From: Endocalyx cinctus
Lineage: Eukaryota > Ascomycota > Sordariomycetes > Amphisphaeriales > Apiosporaceae
Length of the DNA stretch: 64,000 nucleotides
Assembly: GCA_001600455.1 (NCBI GenBank)
Contig: BCKC01000003.1
Location: 186,001 to 250,000, forward strand
Direction of reading: 5' to 3'
This document shows positions 1-9,930 of the stretch, piece by piece. Below the pieces are notes generated by a model. It was not told the DNA's origin, made no database searches, and saw nothing but the letters and a program-made list of their open reading frames with translations. Numbering within the stretch: position 1 is the stretch's first letter; each line of letters opens with the position of its first letter. Position numbers and translations under genes: made by a program.

Positions 1-899
1 CGAGCCGTGACTATACGGCCATCTTTCCCGGCATCCCAAAATACTAAACTCCCATCGTCATGCGCAGTCAATACGAAGGTTCCGGTGGGGTGCCATAGAG
101 CATGCGTGAGTCTCGGTTTTCTCAGGGAGTCAACAGCGCTACCGCTGCCTCCCGGTGCACCGGGGGGTACTTGATATTCAAAGAATCTTGTCGGTTGGTT
201 CTGTTTGAAGGAATAGATAGCAGCGCCATGACTATATCCAATCAAAAGTTTGCCTACGTCTCTCGGGTGCAACTGCAAGGAAACGAGGGTGACCATCTTC
301 GCTCTAGGATCCTTTTCGACAAAAAAGTTGGGAAGTCTGAAATTTGAGAGACGTAATCGATCGAGGTCATAGGCATAAATTTCGCCAGTCTGAGTACCTA
401 TGAAACACCAATCCAACATAGGATCTATAGTCACGCAGGCGACAATACCAGGGGCATGAAAGGCGGAGATGCGATCACCGGTATCTAAATCCCATATTAT
501 AACTTCGTTCTTGGTATCTAGACTGATGAGGCGATTGGCACAGAAATGTAGGCTCGCGAATGAGCATGCTCGAAGAGGGACGAAGAACTTTTGGACGCGA
601 CTTTGACCAAAAACAAGTATCTTTCCATGACCAAATTTCGATTCATTCGTACCAACGGCGAGAAGGGATTGAACAGGTTCGAAGGCCATACAACTATATA
701 GAGCAAAGGCGATATGTTTGTTAGCTTTCTATCACTTGTATGGCTCCCTAGTAGTATTTTCGGTAACACATGAGACGTACCTAATCTGAGAGTTGATTCC
801 ATATCTCGCACGATCATCTGGGCTAAATAGACCTGGGAGAATATTGGCAGATAGGTCATTCTGCATACCAGCCTGCTTCCCTCGAAGAAAGCTCGCCAT
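1..899 (-). CDS. SRO7: Sro7/lethal-giant-larvae family exocytosis protein (5' part, 3' end outside window)
   Basis: Proposed exons on the minus strand are 899-781 and 693-1, with an 87-bp intron (donor GTACGT at 780, acceptor ending at 694). The protein starts MASFLRGKQAGMQNDLSA, then GLFSPDDRARYGINSQI, which I recognise as the conserved N-terminus of fungal Lgl/tomosyn homologues. WD40-like blades follow, such as EVIIWDLDTGDRISAF and LVFWDAGKDGRIV. Sro7 proteins bind the exocytic SNARE Sec9 and the Rab Sec4 and promote fusion of post-Golgi vesicles with the plasma membrane. An in-frame ATG lies upstream at 914, but the MASFLRGKQ start is preferred because it matches the family N-terminus. 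Only about 270 residues of a roughly 1000-residue protein are present. The next gene at 2181 is divergent. Identity is confident from family resemblance; the gene symbol is by analogy with yeast. Confidence 0.85.
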
Positions 900-2180
900 G
901 ATTGTCGCGCGCAATTAGTGAATCGGTATCGGTTCGGAATGGTATCGGTTCTGAGTATATATGAAGTTTTATTTCCAAACACATCAAAACTTCGAATAAA
1001 TCAGAAATTGTAGAGGCGCGTAACAGTTGGTTAACCTCTTCGTACATGGATATACGTCATTTTTATTAGATGGCTAACGTCAGAAAATGAATAGAGGGGC
1101 AGAGGGGCTCCGAGGGGCTTAGCTACGTTGGCCGTTTTATCCGTATTATCTAATCTAATTTCTGTACAGGCACAGGGTACAGTTACTACAGCCCTGGAGT
1201 ACTGTATTGTAGCATTATTCAGTGCTAATTATTATGTACTTACTGCCACTATGCACCGCCATACATACCCATAAAGTTTTACGTTCCCCTTTTCTACTAA
1301 TAATTATTTACAAAAAAAGGATTCTGAATAATACTGTAGGTTAGAATATAAGAACACTTAGTACCTGGTAGACACTTATAATGAACATTTCTTTATACTT
1401 GTATATATATAAATGTGTAAATCAATACAATACTTGCAAGTGCTTTAACCTAACAAAGTACCTACCTACTTAGGGTAGGTAGCTATTAAGCTACATAGGT
1501 AAGTACCTACATAGGTTTATAGGCCTGCTACCATAGTGACAGTACCTTCCTATTACCAGAAGAGCGATGCTATATGAGCTCATGAGGTCCTTGAATAATA
1601 TATATTATATAATATTTCAGATCTATACGGCTCGATGGGTAATACTTCCAGCAAAACTACCATTCTAGAACTGGTTTTATTCGTTATGTGGTTGATTATA
1701 CGGTGCTAGCCATAAGGTCATCTTCGATTACCATCTCCATCAAATACTCGCTGCATAAAGGATACTTGATTTCTTTTAACGAGAATCTTTTATTGAAAAA
1801 ATTCATTTGAGGAAGGTACAGCATATCTACCTAGACAATTGCAGCCGTAAAAGTATTACAGCCTCGTTCCCCCTTTCAATACAGCTAGGTAAAGTAATTA
1901 CCTGAGACTTACACACTCACAACCTTCTTCCCCAAGGTAGGCACCCAAGCACCTTCGATACAAACACCATACTTCTCAACCTCGTCTTGTTTATCAGATC
2001 TGATAAAAATTAATTATCAATTCCAGAAAAGTGAATTCCCAAGTTCAAGGTTTACATTTCTGCAAGTGATAATAAAATTACTTAGATCTAAGCCCAAACA
2101 GTCCGTTGCTTGCCACTTCATCTCTTCCTTCTACCATATTAATCTAAATCTATATATATGGTATATCTAGTGCGTTGAAT
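900..2180. other. Divergent intergenic region with TAGGTA-rich repeats
   Basis: AT-rich spacer between two divergent genes. At 1459-1516 there is a dense cluster of short CTACCTA/TAGGTAG words in both orientations. Near 1093-1125 a G-rich stretch repeats the word GAGGGGC. No convincing open frame or RNA gene is visible. A TA-rich stretch just before 2181 may act as the core promoter of the rightward gene. Confidence 0.5.
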
Positions 2181-3397
2181 ATGGATAAACCTAAGAAAAG
2201 CCTCTTTTCTGAGGCCAGGACGGTTCTTCCAGACCCATACGATATACCCGTGTCACCCACAGCCCAGGTAATGTTCTTCCAAATAGTTTATGTTTATATC
2301 TACTACCTATTTATAATACCTAATATTGACTTATATTTCGTAAGACGGAAGTAAGTTCCCCAAAAGAATTAGTGCCAGAAAATTCAGACGACGAGGATAA
2401 GGATGAGAAGAAAAACGACAAGACGAAGGTGGCCAAATTGCCTTTGAGAAGAAAGCGCAAAGAACCACCTAAGTTATCCCAAGAACGATCTTCATCACCA
2501 AAGAAGCCAAAGGTAAAGCTGCGTAGAAGACAATATACGCTAAACGGCGAAGGGCGCATCAGTACCATGTTCAAGTCCGTTCCACACATCGGTATACCTT
2601 CATTACATCGCGCTGATAGTAGCGACGATGTCGCCGAGCCAGATAATAACCAGTTGACCTCTGCTACAAAGCTTGAGAATAGTAAACTCAGCGGCGAAGT
2701 GCTAGTCCTACAATCTCAGAATGAGCTACTTCAAGACAAGCTTGAAAGTGAAAAAAACACTCGTAAAGAGCAAGTCAAAAAACTCAAGAGCAGCATCGAG
2801 AGACTGGCGCAAGAGAATCTTGATTATAGAACACGGCTTGAGTCTTATGATACGTTCAAATCTCTATCGCAGACAACTGATTGGGAAAATCTGGCGTACG
2901 AAAAGCGAACCAAGCAACTGGAAGCTCACTTGCGAACGGCGCATACGGAGAAGCTTAATCACGAGGTCTGGACCGAAGAGGTCAGAAGTCGCCACGAAAT
3001 AATAACTCGGGAAAATGTCGACTATCAGGCACAGATCAAGAATCTCAAGGGCTCACTGGATAAAGTCAAAATTTTAAAGCTCAAACTCTCCAACTCGAAC
3101 GTCAGGAGAATGAAACTAGAAGCCGAGGCCAAAGTAAGTATAATCATTTTCTGCCATGCACTCACTCTGATTCATTGCAGCTTGGCCGAAGAGAACTGAC
3201 AAAAGAAAATTACCCAGGCTTCGCAGAAGACAATTGAACAGATCAAAAAGCATACAGATAATTGCTGGATGGCACACGCAACACCCACGTGGACAGAACA
3301 GACCAAGATGATAGTTCAGGATGGATTGACAGAGCTTGATAAGATGTACGCGCGCTTCGTTGCAAGGGGTTGGGTAAAGAAAGAGGAGTTGGTTTGA
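2181..3397 (+). CDS. Unrecognised nuclear-type coiled-coil protein
   Basis: Three exons are proposed: 2181-2267, 2345-3133 and 3218-3397, giving 351 residues. The start is the ATG of MDKPKKSLFSEARTVLPD, and all junctions are in phase 0. Residues 30-110 are highly charged, with a basic run (LPLRRKRKEPPK, PKKPKVKLRRRQ) that looks like a nuclear localisation signal. From about residue 130 to 300 heptad-like, Lys/Glu/Leu-rich sequence predicts a coiled coil. The C-terminus is tryptophan-bearing (WMAHATPTWTEQ, ending RGWVKKEELV). The acceptor of exon 3 could also be at 3226, or at 3180 with an early stop; the chosen site gives the longer, Trp-containing tail. I do not recognise the family. A chromatin, kinetochore or spindle-pole scaffold is possible, but nothing in the sequence decides it. 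It is divergent from the Sro7-like gene. Confidence 0.6.
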
Positions 3398-3779
3398 AGG
3401 ATTTACTTCTATCTTCACATATGCCCGAGGCGACACATTTACCAAAAAAAAAAAAAAAAAAAAAAAAGCTTTCTCGTCATACGGAGCTACTGGGTCTAGA
3501 AGGCATGGATGGGATATAGAACTCTAAGAAGCGGCGGTACGGACTCTTAGATCAATAATAGAAACCGTAAGCTTAAATCTCCACAGGGAGAAAAAGAAAA
3601 AAGGCATTGTCATGATTGACCTTTGAAAAAGAAAAAATACCATCGGAGGATTTAAAAAGTGACCGACCACGAAATAAGTGATGCGACCCATTCACAGATA
3701 GGTATAAATAGTAACAGCAAGAGCTAATCTAACAGATACCGGATCTTTTCCTTTCCTTCCTATAAAAAGTCAAAGATCA
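3398..3779. other. Convergent intergenic region with poly(A) tract
   Basis: Lies between the 3' ends of a rightward and a leftward gene and should hold both terminators. A run of 24 A residues occupies 3444-3467. No reading frame or RNA gene was seen. Confidence 0.5.
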
Positions 3780-4937
3780 CTATCTCTTGTTCTTTACAGG
3801 TCCAAGCTCAAGCATGATCCATTCATATACAGCCCACTGCACCGCATTCACGACGAAGGCCCTAAGACTACAGACGGCGAGGCCTCTGAAGAAAACGCCG
3901 ATGCCTCCCTCGCGATACGCGAGCCGTGTTGTCTCGAGCGTCGAAAGTCTCCTCCTCTCGCTATGCGACTCCTCCCGGGCGAGACTTGCGGCGCTGCGCG
4001 TAATAGATTGCGTCTGTGTCTGAAGAAGGGGTGTCGTGGCACCTATGGTGCTGGAACTACTATTACTACCCATGCTATTGCTACTAACATTACTGTTGTT
4101 ATGTAATGAAGGGAGAATCTGCAGCTGCTGCGTCTGCACACGCGTCTTTATCACGTCTAGAGGAAATATGCTAGCCCAGGTCACGACGCCCGCTATGCCG
4201 CCACAGAGCAAAATTCGCGCTGCCGTGTCGGCCGGGTTCTTTTCTTCCGGTTGATGCGCGGCGGCGCCCGAGACGACGGAGGAGGAAGACGATAAGGAGG
4301 AAAACCAGCGGCCCGACAGCTCGTATGCCCAGAAATAAAACCCGTACCCGATACCGTCTCGCAGCGCCGTGACGACGCCCCCTAGGTATAGGCCCTTCAC
4401 TCCCTCGGTCTTTATGATTTGTCTAGCAATACGCCAGCTACTACTAGTGTTGCTGCTGCTGCTCTGAGCAGAGGATATAGGGGAGGAGGAGGAAAAAGAA
4501 GAAGAAGAGATGGCGAGTTGTGCTCGACACTTGACTAGTTCCGTAGGTGTGCTCACTACCCAAGTTGCCAGGCCGCCGATACATCCGGCTACCCACGTCG
4601 TCAAGAGATTACCACTATCGCTCTTCGCTTCTCGTACTTGTTGTGCTGGTGAGACATCCGTAAAAGTCTCGTTCAGCAGGGCCAAGCTCCGGTTATACGA
4701 GACGAACAGCAGGGCGTTCAAGGCTCCGTACCCCAGAACCGGGGCCGCGGTTCCGGCTACGAAGGTGGAGAGTAGCTTCCTGGTGGAAGCCGGAAGAGAC
4801 GATGGTGGTGTAGGGGTCGAGGGTGTCGGCGAGCGAGAAGTCGCCTGCAATCGGACCTTCAGCACATCTAGCGGGTTACCGATTAGGATGCCGACCGCGC
4901 CGCTGATGTAGCCGGCCCAGAAGTCGGCGGACATCAT
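3780..4937 (-). CDS. Mitochondrial carrier family (SLC25) protein
   Basis: Intronless frame of 385 residues. The start is the ATG at 4937 (MMSADFWAGYISGAVG); the frame is open one codon further but that codon is not ATG. Three carrier repeats can be read from their signature motifs: PLDVLKVRLQ (Pro at about residue 22), PTELVKCRAQ in the second third, and PLDVIKTRVQ in the last third, each following a predicted membrane helix. These are the PX[DE]XX[KR] signatures of proteins that exchange metabolites across the inner mitochondrial membrane. Ser/Thr/Pro-rich inserts in the matrix loops after the signatures make it longer than the usual 300 residues, a pattern common in filamentous fungi. The transported substrate cannot be told from the sequence. 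The gene is convergent with the coiled-coil gene. Confidence 0.85.
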   Translation of the reverse strand: MMSADFWAGYISGAVGILIGNPLDVLKVRLQATSRSPTPSTPTPPSSLPASTRKLLSTFVAGTAAPVLGYGALNALLFVSYNRSLALLNETFTDVSPAQQVREAKSDSGNLLTTWVAGCIGGLATWVVSTPTELVKCRAQLAISSSSFSSSSPISSAQSSSSNTSSSWRIARQIIKTEGVKGLYLGGVVTALRDGIGYGFYFWAYELSGRWFSSLSSSSSVVSGAAAHQPEEKNPADTAARILLCGGIAGVVTWASIFPLDVIKTRVQTQQLQILPSLHNNSNVSSNSMGSNSSSSTIGATTPLLQTQTQSITRSAASLAREESHSERRRLSTLETTRLAYREGGIGVFFRGLAVCSLRAFVVNAVQWAVYEWIMLELGPVKNKR

Positions 4938-5784
4938 CAACCTTTTCGGCTACTTAGCCTCAGCCGGTGGATACCCCTAATTTATATCGGATGCGGGGAA
5001 CGTATTGGTAAATTTTGACTTTTTTTTTCTTCTTTTCTTTTAGGCTCCCGTCCTAGAACCCCGAGGCAATATGATGTGAAAAGAATGTTCCAATTAAAGA
5101 AATTGGAGTGTTTCGGTTTATGAGTACTTCCATTTACGTATCGCGACTCTGGCGATCTCCATGAAACCCCGCGAAGAAGATAACATTTAAATTAAGATTC
5201 AGTTGAAATGTACAAGCTTCAGCCCCACTAACCTATAGAAACAGGTTCAGTAGAAAGGTGATGTAGTGTAGTGCAGAGCAGAATGTATGTAGTATAAACC
5301 AGAATAAGTAAGATATTATTCCTACTACAGAAACTCTATTCCCATCATAGTCAGAAACCAGGTCGATCTGACGAATGACTAAGTGCACTCGATACCTTGG
5401 TGAATAGAGCTTAAAGTCCCTCTGCCCCTCTGCCCCTCCACGATGCTCTTCCATCCTAAGTAGCTGCTGCGGGGCAAAGGGTAAGGGTGGTATTCTGACC
5501 CAAACCCTAATAGTCTTCATGACTAGTTGACAAAGTTATCACGATTGAAAAATGGAAAACGATATAAAGATTAAAAAAAAAAAAAAAACCGAAAAATACA
5601 AAGCACGGAGGTAGATGAAGAAAAAAGCATAGACAGATATTCTAGGTACTTAGTTATGTCCACATTACTAAGTCACACTTCTAAGTTTGTATGCGGAGAG
5701 GGCAGTGACAAAAAGAAAAATAAAGAGAAGAGCTACAAAAAAGGAAGAATTGCTCAGAATTGAACAAGACGAAATCAGAAGATA
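4938..5784. other. Intergenic spacer upstream of the carrier gene
   Basis: Contains pyrimidine-rich sequence near 5019-5045, the likely promoter side of the leftward carrier gene, and an A-run of about 16 at 5573-5588. A 95-codon frame at 5233-5520 has no protein-like features. Nothing else was recognised before the tRNA gene. Confidence 0.45.
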
Positions 5785-5858
5785 TGATCGAACCCAGGCT
5801 CGAACTGGGGACCTTCAGTGTGTTAGACTGACGTGATAACCAACTACACCATCCGACC
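5785..5858 (-). tRNA. tRNA-Val (anticodon AAC)
   Basis: Read on the minus strand, 74 nt fold as a cloverleaf. The acceptor stem GGTCGGA pairs with TTCGATC through two G-U pairs. The D-arm contains AGTTGG. The anticodon stem TCAGT/ACTGA encloses the 7-nt loop CTAACAC, giving anticodon AAC (valine). The T-arm is CCCAG-TTCGAGC-CTGGG, with discriminator base A. No intron is present. It stands alone between protein genes, as is usual for fungal tRNA genes. The B-box word GGTTCGA is not exact (AGTTCGAGCC), but the arm is complete. Confidence 0.93.
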
Positions 5859-6725
5859 TTTGATTGGTGAAAACTTAGCTCCTTATTAAAGTCCTTACGG
5901 CCTATGTAATTGATACGAGATTCTCTTACTAAAGAGGAGCCACTTTGAGTTGAGTCCGTTCCACATAAGTTAGCGCTTCGTAGTGGAAAATTACCTCAAC
6001 TCTGATAAATATTTCTAATTGCTAGGACTCCGCCCGTAACACGACCATAACATAAGGATACTATACTTGACAATGACATCCTGGTATATCCTTTACTTTC
6101 ATAAGCGATGACTTGCAAGGTCGAATATACAATTTCAGATCTGTATCATTCCTGGTCTAGTGCACCGAGACCCTAGCAGAATACGGACCGATACATCATC
6201 TCCGTATCCCGAGCTCATGTCTCGCCGCCTTAGGCGTTTCCCCAAATATATTTTCCTGAGGTCTATAGTAGCCACGCAAGTTAAGCTGTTTTATTCGTCT
6301 TGGCTTCGTCATATCCAATAGATTTCTCAGGCAGGAAACAATATTTTCAACCATTTGAGAGGATTGGTCCGGGATGACAATATATATGTATACCGGCCGA
6401 CCGGGTGTGTATATATACAGTGTGTAAAGCAGAAATGTCAAAAGATCTTTACTGTAGCGGCAATTACCGCACGTGATCTGGTGTTGATTCCCCGCCAAAT
6501 CATCATTACCTCAGCAGGTATTTGTCGCGTCTTCGCGTATCTTTCAAAGTCAACAGAAGGTTGCAGCCTACTTGTACAATATTTCACTTTCCAATAGTGG
6601 CAAATACCACCAAAATTACTATACAGTTCCACTTCTTCAATACATATAATAACTTTCCTATTAATTCCATATATTTGAAGTAACTTGAACTGCATTGTTG
6701 TTTCAGAGGCAAGAAGTAGAGTGAA
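5859..6725. other. Spacer between tRNA-Val and RAD54; probably hides the RAD54 5' exon
   Basis: AT-rich, with TATATATGTATACC-like stretches near 6379-6395. The first exon of RAD54 probably lies here because an intron acceptor is visible at 6790, but I could not place it with confidence. An ATG at 6217 opens a short Arg-rich frame (MSRRLRRFPK) that could reach the acceptor in the right phase only through a poor donor near 6259. Confidence 0.4.
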
Positions 6726-9212
6726 ATGTATTACTCCATCTATCATATCCAAGCAACACGAAAGTTGAATACTGACTGTTTCATCCTTAGGGAATCCTCT
6801 GCGCCCACCACACCATTGGTAAAGTCGAAACCGTACAACACGCCCGGAAAGCGTCTGGTCTCCCATAAATCAGTCGAGCAGCTCTACAAACCATTCAAAT
6901 GCCCCGGTTCTGCCACGCGAACGCCGGCTACAGATCGCCCCACGAGAAAACGTAGAAAAGTCGATTACAAAGGTGCAGATGGCGACGATGACGCCGATAA
7001 ACCCTACACAAATGCCGACAGGCTAGCTCTCGCAAACCGCGACGTCAATCGATTTCCAGTATTCCAAGCCAAAGACAAGGATAAGGTGTTTAGGAAAGCA
7101 TTCGCCGTGCCTTTGATCAATAAGAATGCCGGCAACTACAATCCAAATCGTCCGCCTCCGACACTAGGATTGCGCCAGGGCGCGACTTTTATAGCGAAGC
7201 CCCTGCATGATCCTACCGGAGAGTTTGCCATCGTTTTGCACGACCCCACCATCGATGACAAGCCGAAACTCGCACTCGAAGGGTCTGCTACCAACGAAGA
7301 AGAGAAAAAGGAGACAGAGCAAAAGTTGGATGCGCCACTCGTGCATAAAAGTCTTGCCGAAATTCTAGGTATAAAGAAGAAAGTGGAAGGAGAACATCCG
7401 AGAGTTCCGGTCGTCATTGATCCGAGGCTCGCGAAAGTCTTACGTCCACATCAGATCGAAGGTGTCAAATTCATGTATAAATGTGTGACGGGTATGATTG
7501 CTGAAGGAGCCAACGGCTGTATTATGGCCGACGAGATGGGTTTGGGAAAGACGCTACAATGCATCACCCTCCTCTGGACCCTGTTGAAGCAATCTCCCGA
7601 TGCCGGTCGGACCACAATTCAGAAAGCTATCGTTGCTTGCCCCTCAAGTTTGGTCCGCAATTGGGCTAACGAGTTGACCAAATGGCTAGGTGCAGATGCC
7701 ATCTCACCATTCGCCATAGACGGCAAAGCATCAAAGGAGGAACTGACCCGACAGCTACGACAATGGGCCATCGCCTCCGGGCGAGCAGTCACCCGACCAG
7801 TTATCATCGTCTCCTACGAGACCCTACGTTTAAATGTTGAGGAGCTTAAAAACACTCAAATAGGACTGATGTTATGTGACGAGGGACATCGATTAAAAAA
7901 TGGCGACAGCCAGACATTTACCGCTTTGAACAACTTGAAAGTTACGAGAAGAGTTATCCTTTCTGGAACTCCAATCCAGAACGATCTGTCAGAATACTTC
8001 GCCCTAATCAGTTTTGCAAATCCTGGCTTACTCGGAACGCGTATCGAATTCCGAAAGCGATTCGAAATTCCCATCTTACGAGGCCGTGATGCTGATGCGA
8101 GCGAAAGTGAGCGGGCTAAAGGTGATGAATGTCTTGGTGAACTTCTGGGCATGGTGAACAAATTCATCATCCGGCGTACCAACGACATTTTGTCTAAATA
8201 TCTTCCCGTCAAATACGAGCATGTCGTATTTTGTAACCTGGCTCCCTTCCAGCTGGACTTGTATAATTATTTCATCAAGAGTCCCGACATTCAGGCTCTC
8301 CTGCGAGGAAAGGGCAGTCAACCCCTCAAGGCCATCAACATTCTGAAGAAACTATGTAACCATCCAGATCTTCTCAACCTCTCCGATGACTTACCCGGAA
8401 GCGAAAATTGTTGGCCTGAGGACTACGTTCCGAAAGAAGCGCGCGGTCGAGACAGAGATATCAAGCCGTGGTACTCGGGCAAGATGCAGGTTCTAGACCG
8501 TATGCTGGCACGGATCCGACAGGACACGAATGACAAGATCGTGCTTATCAGCAACTACACGCAGACTCTCGACTTGTTTGAGCGCCTCTGCCGCCACCGC
8601 GGATACGGGTCTTTCCGACTCGACGGCACGATGAACGTGAACAAGCGCCAGAAGCTAGTTGACAAGTTCAACGACCCCGAAGGCAGCGAGTTTATTTTCT
8701 TGCTATCGAGCAAGGCGGGTGGTTGCGGTCTCAATCTCATAGGAGCCAACAGACTAGTTCTCTTCGACCCGGACTGGAACCCGGCTGCTGATCAGCAGGC
8801 GCTCGCGCGTGTGTGGCGAGACGGGCAGAAGAAGGACTGCTTCGTGTACCGGTTCATCGCGACGGGAACGATCGAGGAGAAAATTTTCCAGCGCCAGAGC
8901 CACAAGCAGAGTCTTTCGTCGTGCGTCGTCGACTCGGCCGAGGACGTGGAGCGTCATTTCTCGCTCGACAGTCTGCGGGAGCTGTTCCAGTACCGCAACG
9001 ACACGCGCAGCGATACCCACGACACCTTCAAGTGTAAGAGGTGTAAGCCGGACGGGAAACAGTTCATTAAGGCTCCGGCTTTACTCTACGGTGACACGAG
9101 CACTTGGAATCACTTCACCCACGACACGCTGAAACCCATACAAGATCTCCTTCTCAGACAGGAAGCCGAGGAAAACGAGGTCTCGGCCGTTTTCCAGTAT
9201 ATCTCGCATTAA
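6726..9212 (+). CDS. RAD54: DNA repair and recombination ATPase Rad54 (Snf2 family)
   Basis: A frame of 828 codons encodes a full Snf2 motor. It contains DEMGLGKTLQ (Walker A Lys at about residue 275), the DEGH box in LMLCDEGHRLKNGDS, SGTPIQNDLSEYFALISF, and the C-terminal helicase motifs SSKAGGCGLNLIGANRL and DPDWNPAADQQALARVWRDGQ. The N-terminal LYKPFKCPGSATRTPA and LHDPTGEFAIVLHDP blocks are Rad54-specific. Rad54 translocates on double-stranded DNA and helps Rad51 filaments with strand invasion in homologous recombination. The true N-terminus is uncertain. TACTGAC followed by TTCATCCTTAG at 6790 looks like an intron 3' end, so residues 1-21 of this frame may be intronic, with exon 2 beginning at 6791 (GESSAPTTPLVKSK). 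An upstream exon was not resolved. The end of the gene is firm. Confidence 0.9.
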   Translation: MYYSIYHIQATRKLNTDCFILRESSAPTTPLVKSKPYNTPGKRLVSHKSVEQLYKPFKCPGSATRTPATDRPTRKRRKVDYKGADGDDDADKPYTNADRLALANRDVNRFPVFQAKDKDKVFRKAFAVPLINKNAGNYNPNRPPPTLGLRQGATFIAKPLHDPTGEFAIVLHDPTIDDKPKLALEGSATNEEEKKETEQKLDAPLVHKSLAEILGIKKKVEGEHPRVPVVIDPRLAKVLRPHQIEGVKFMYKCVTGMIAEGANGCIMADEMGLGKTLQCITLLWTLLKQSPDAGRTTIQKAIVACPSSLVRNWANELTKWLGADAISPFAIDGKASKEELTRQLRQWAIASGRAVTRPVIIVSYETLRLNVEELKNTQIGLMLCDEGHRLKNGDSQTFTALNNLKVTRRVILSGTPIQNDLSEYFALISFANPGLLGTRIEFRKRFEIPILRGRDADASESERAKGDECLGELLGMVNKFIIRRTNDILSKYLPVKYEHVVFCNLAPFQLDLYNYFIKSPDIQALLRGKGSQPLKAINILKKLCNHPDLLNLSDDLPGSENCWPEDYVPKEARGRDRDIKPWYSGKMQVLDRMLARIRQDTNDKIVLISNYTQTLDLFERLCRHRGYGSFRLDGTMNVNKRQKLVDKFNDPEGSEFIFLLSSKAGGCGLNLIGANRLVLFDPDWNPAADQQALARVWRDGQKKDCFVYRFIATGTIEEKIFQRQSHKQSLSSCVVDSAEDVERHFSLDSLRELFQYRNDTRSDTHDTFKCKRCKPDGKQFIKAPALLYGDTSTWNHFTHDTLKPIQDLLLRQEAEENEVSAVFQYISH

Positions 9213-9930
9213 ATGCGTAGAAATATTTTCCGAGTTTTATCGTATTTTTGCTGTACGGAAAAAGAGCAAGCTTCTATATGCCTTACATGGGGTTTCGCCT
9301 ATTCCACTGCTGCCGAACGTTTCATCTATATTCAAAGTACCCTAGGTATTTCAGTTCATGTACATTGCTCTACCAGTCAATTAAGGCCTCCAATAATGTT
9401 CCTAGACGATGTAAATAATTGATGGCATGACATCGGTCTCTAGTCTAGAGAAAACCATATTGTATTTTATTTCTATGGCGGCGTTTCAAGGCGAAAGGCG
9501 AAAGTTGGAAGGGGATGAGGTCTGAAAGTTTAACGTTATTGCTTTGCTGTTTTTCCTCTGCTGCTATATTTTGGTCCTCTATAAACTAAAGTTTCTTACA
9601 CGGACGGGCATGCCACGACAGAAAATGATAGATATATATATTTCTTATCAGTTGCAAATATACTAAATATTGATAAACCCCTACTTGTATTCTCATTCTT
9701 GCCTATTCGGCGAACCTGTACAAAGCACTTCAAGGATCATGTTCGGTGGATGATCTGTCGTGGAGTGCTTGCCAAATGAAAAAGGAGATGTACACCTCAC
9801 CTCCAGCTTCGCTACTGAGGCAGTGTACGCAACCACATTCTTACCCCTCACGGGAACATCTCAGCAATTTCCCTTTAAGACCCAAATAATACATATATAT
9901 AAGGCCCCTTCGTCACAGCTTGAACAACTC
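9213..9930. other. Convergent intergenic region
   Basis: Between the 3' ends of RAD54 and the leftward hydrolase gene. AT-rich, with a TATATATA patch near 9634. A 69-codon frame directly after the RAD54 stop shows no family features. Nothing else is supported. Confidence 0.4.

Noticed and set aside
3181..3240. Alternative third exon of the coiled-coil gene starting after the acceptor at 3180
   Set aside because: It stops after 18 residues; acceptors at 3217 or 3226 give a longer, Trp-containing protein-like tail.
5233..5520. 95-codon minus-strand frame near the tRNA gene
   Set aside because: No protein-like composition, no splice context, and the spacer is otherwise AT-rich.
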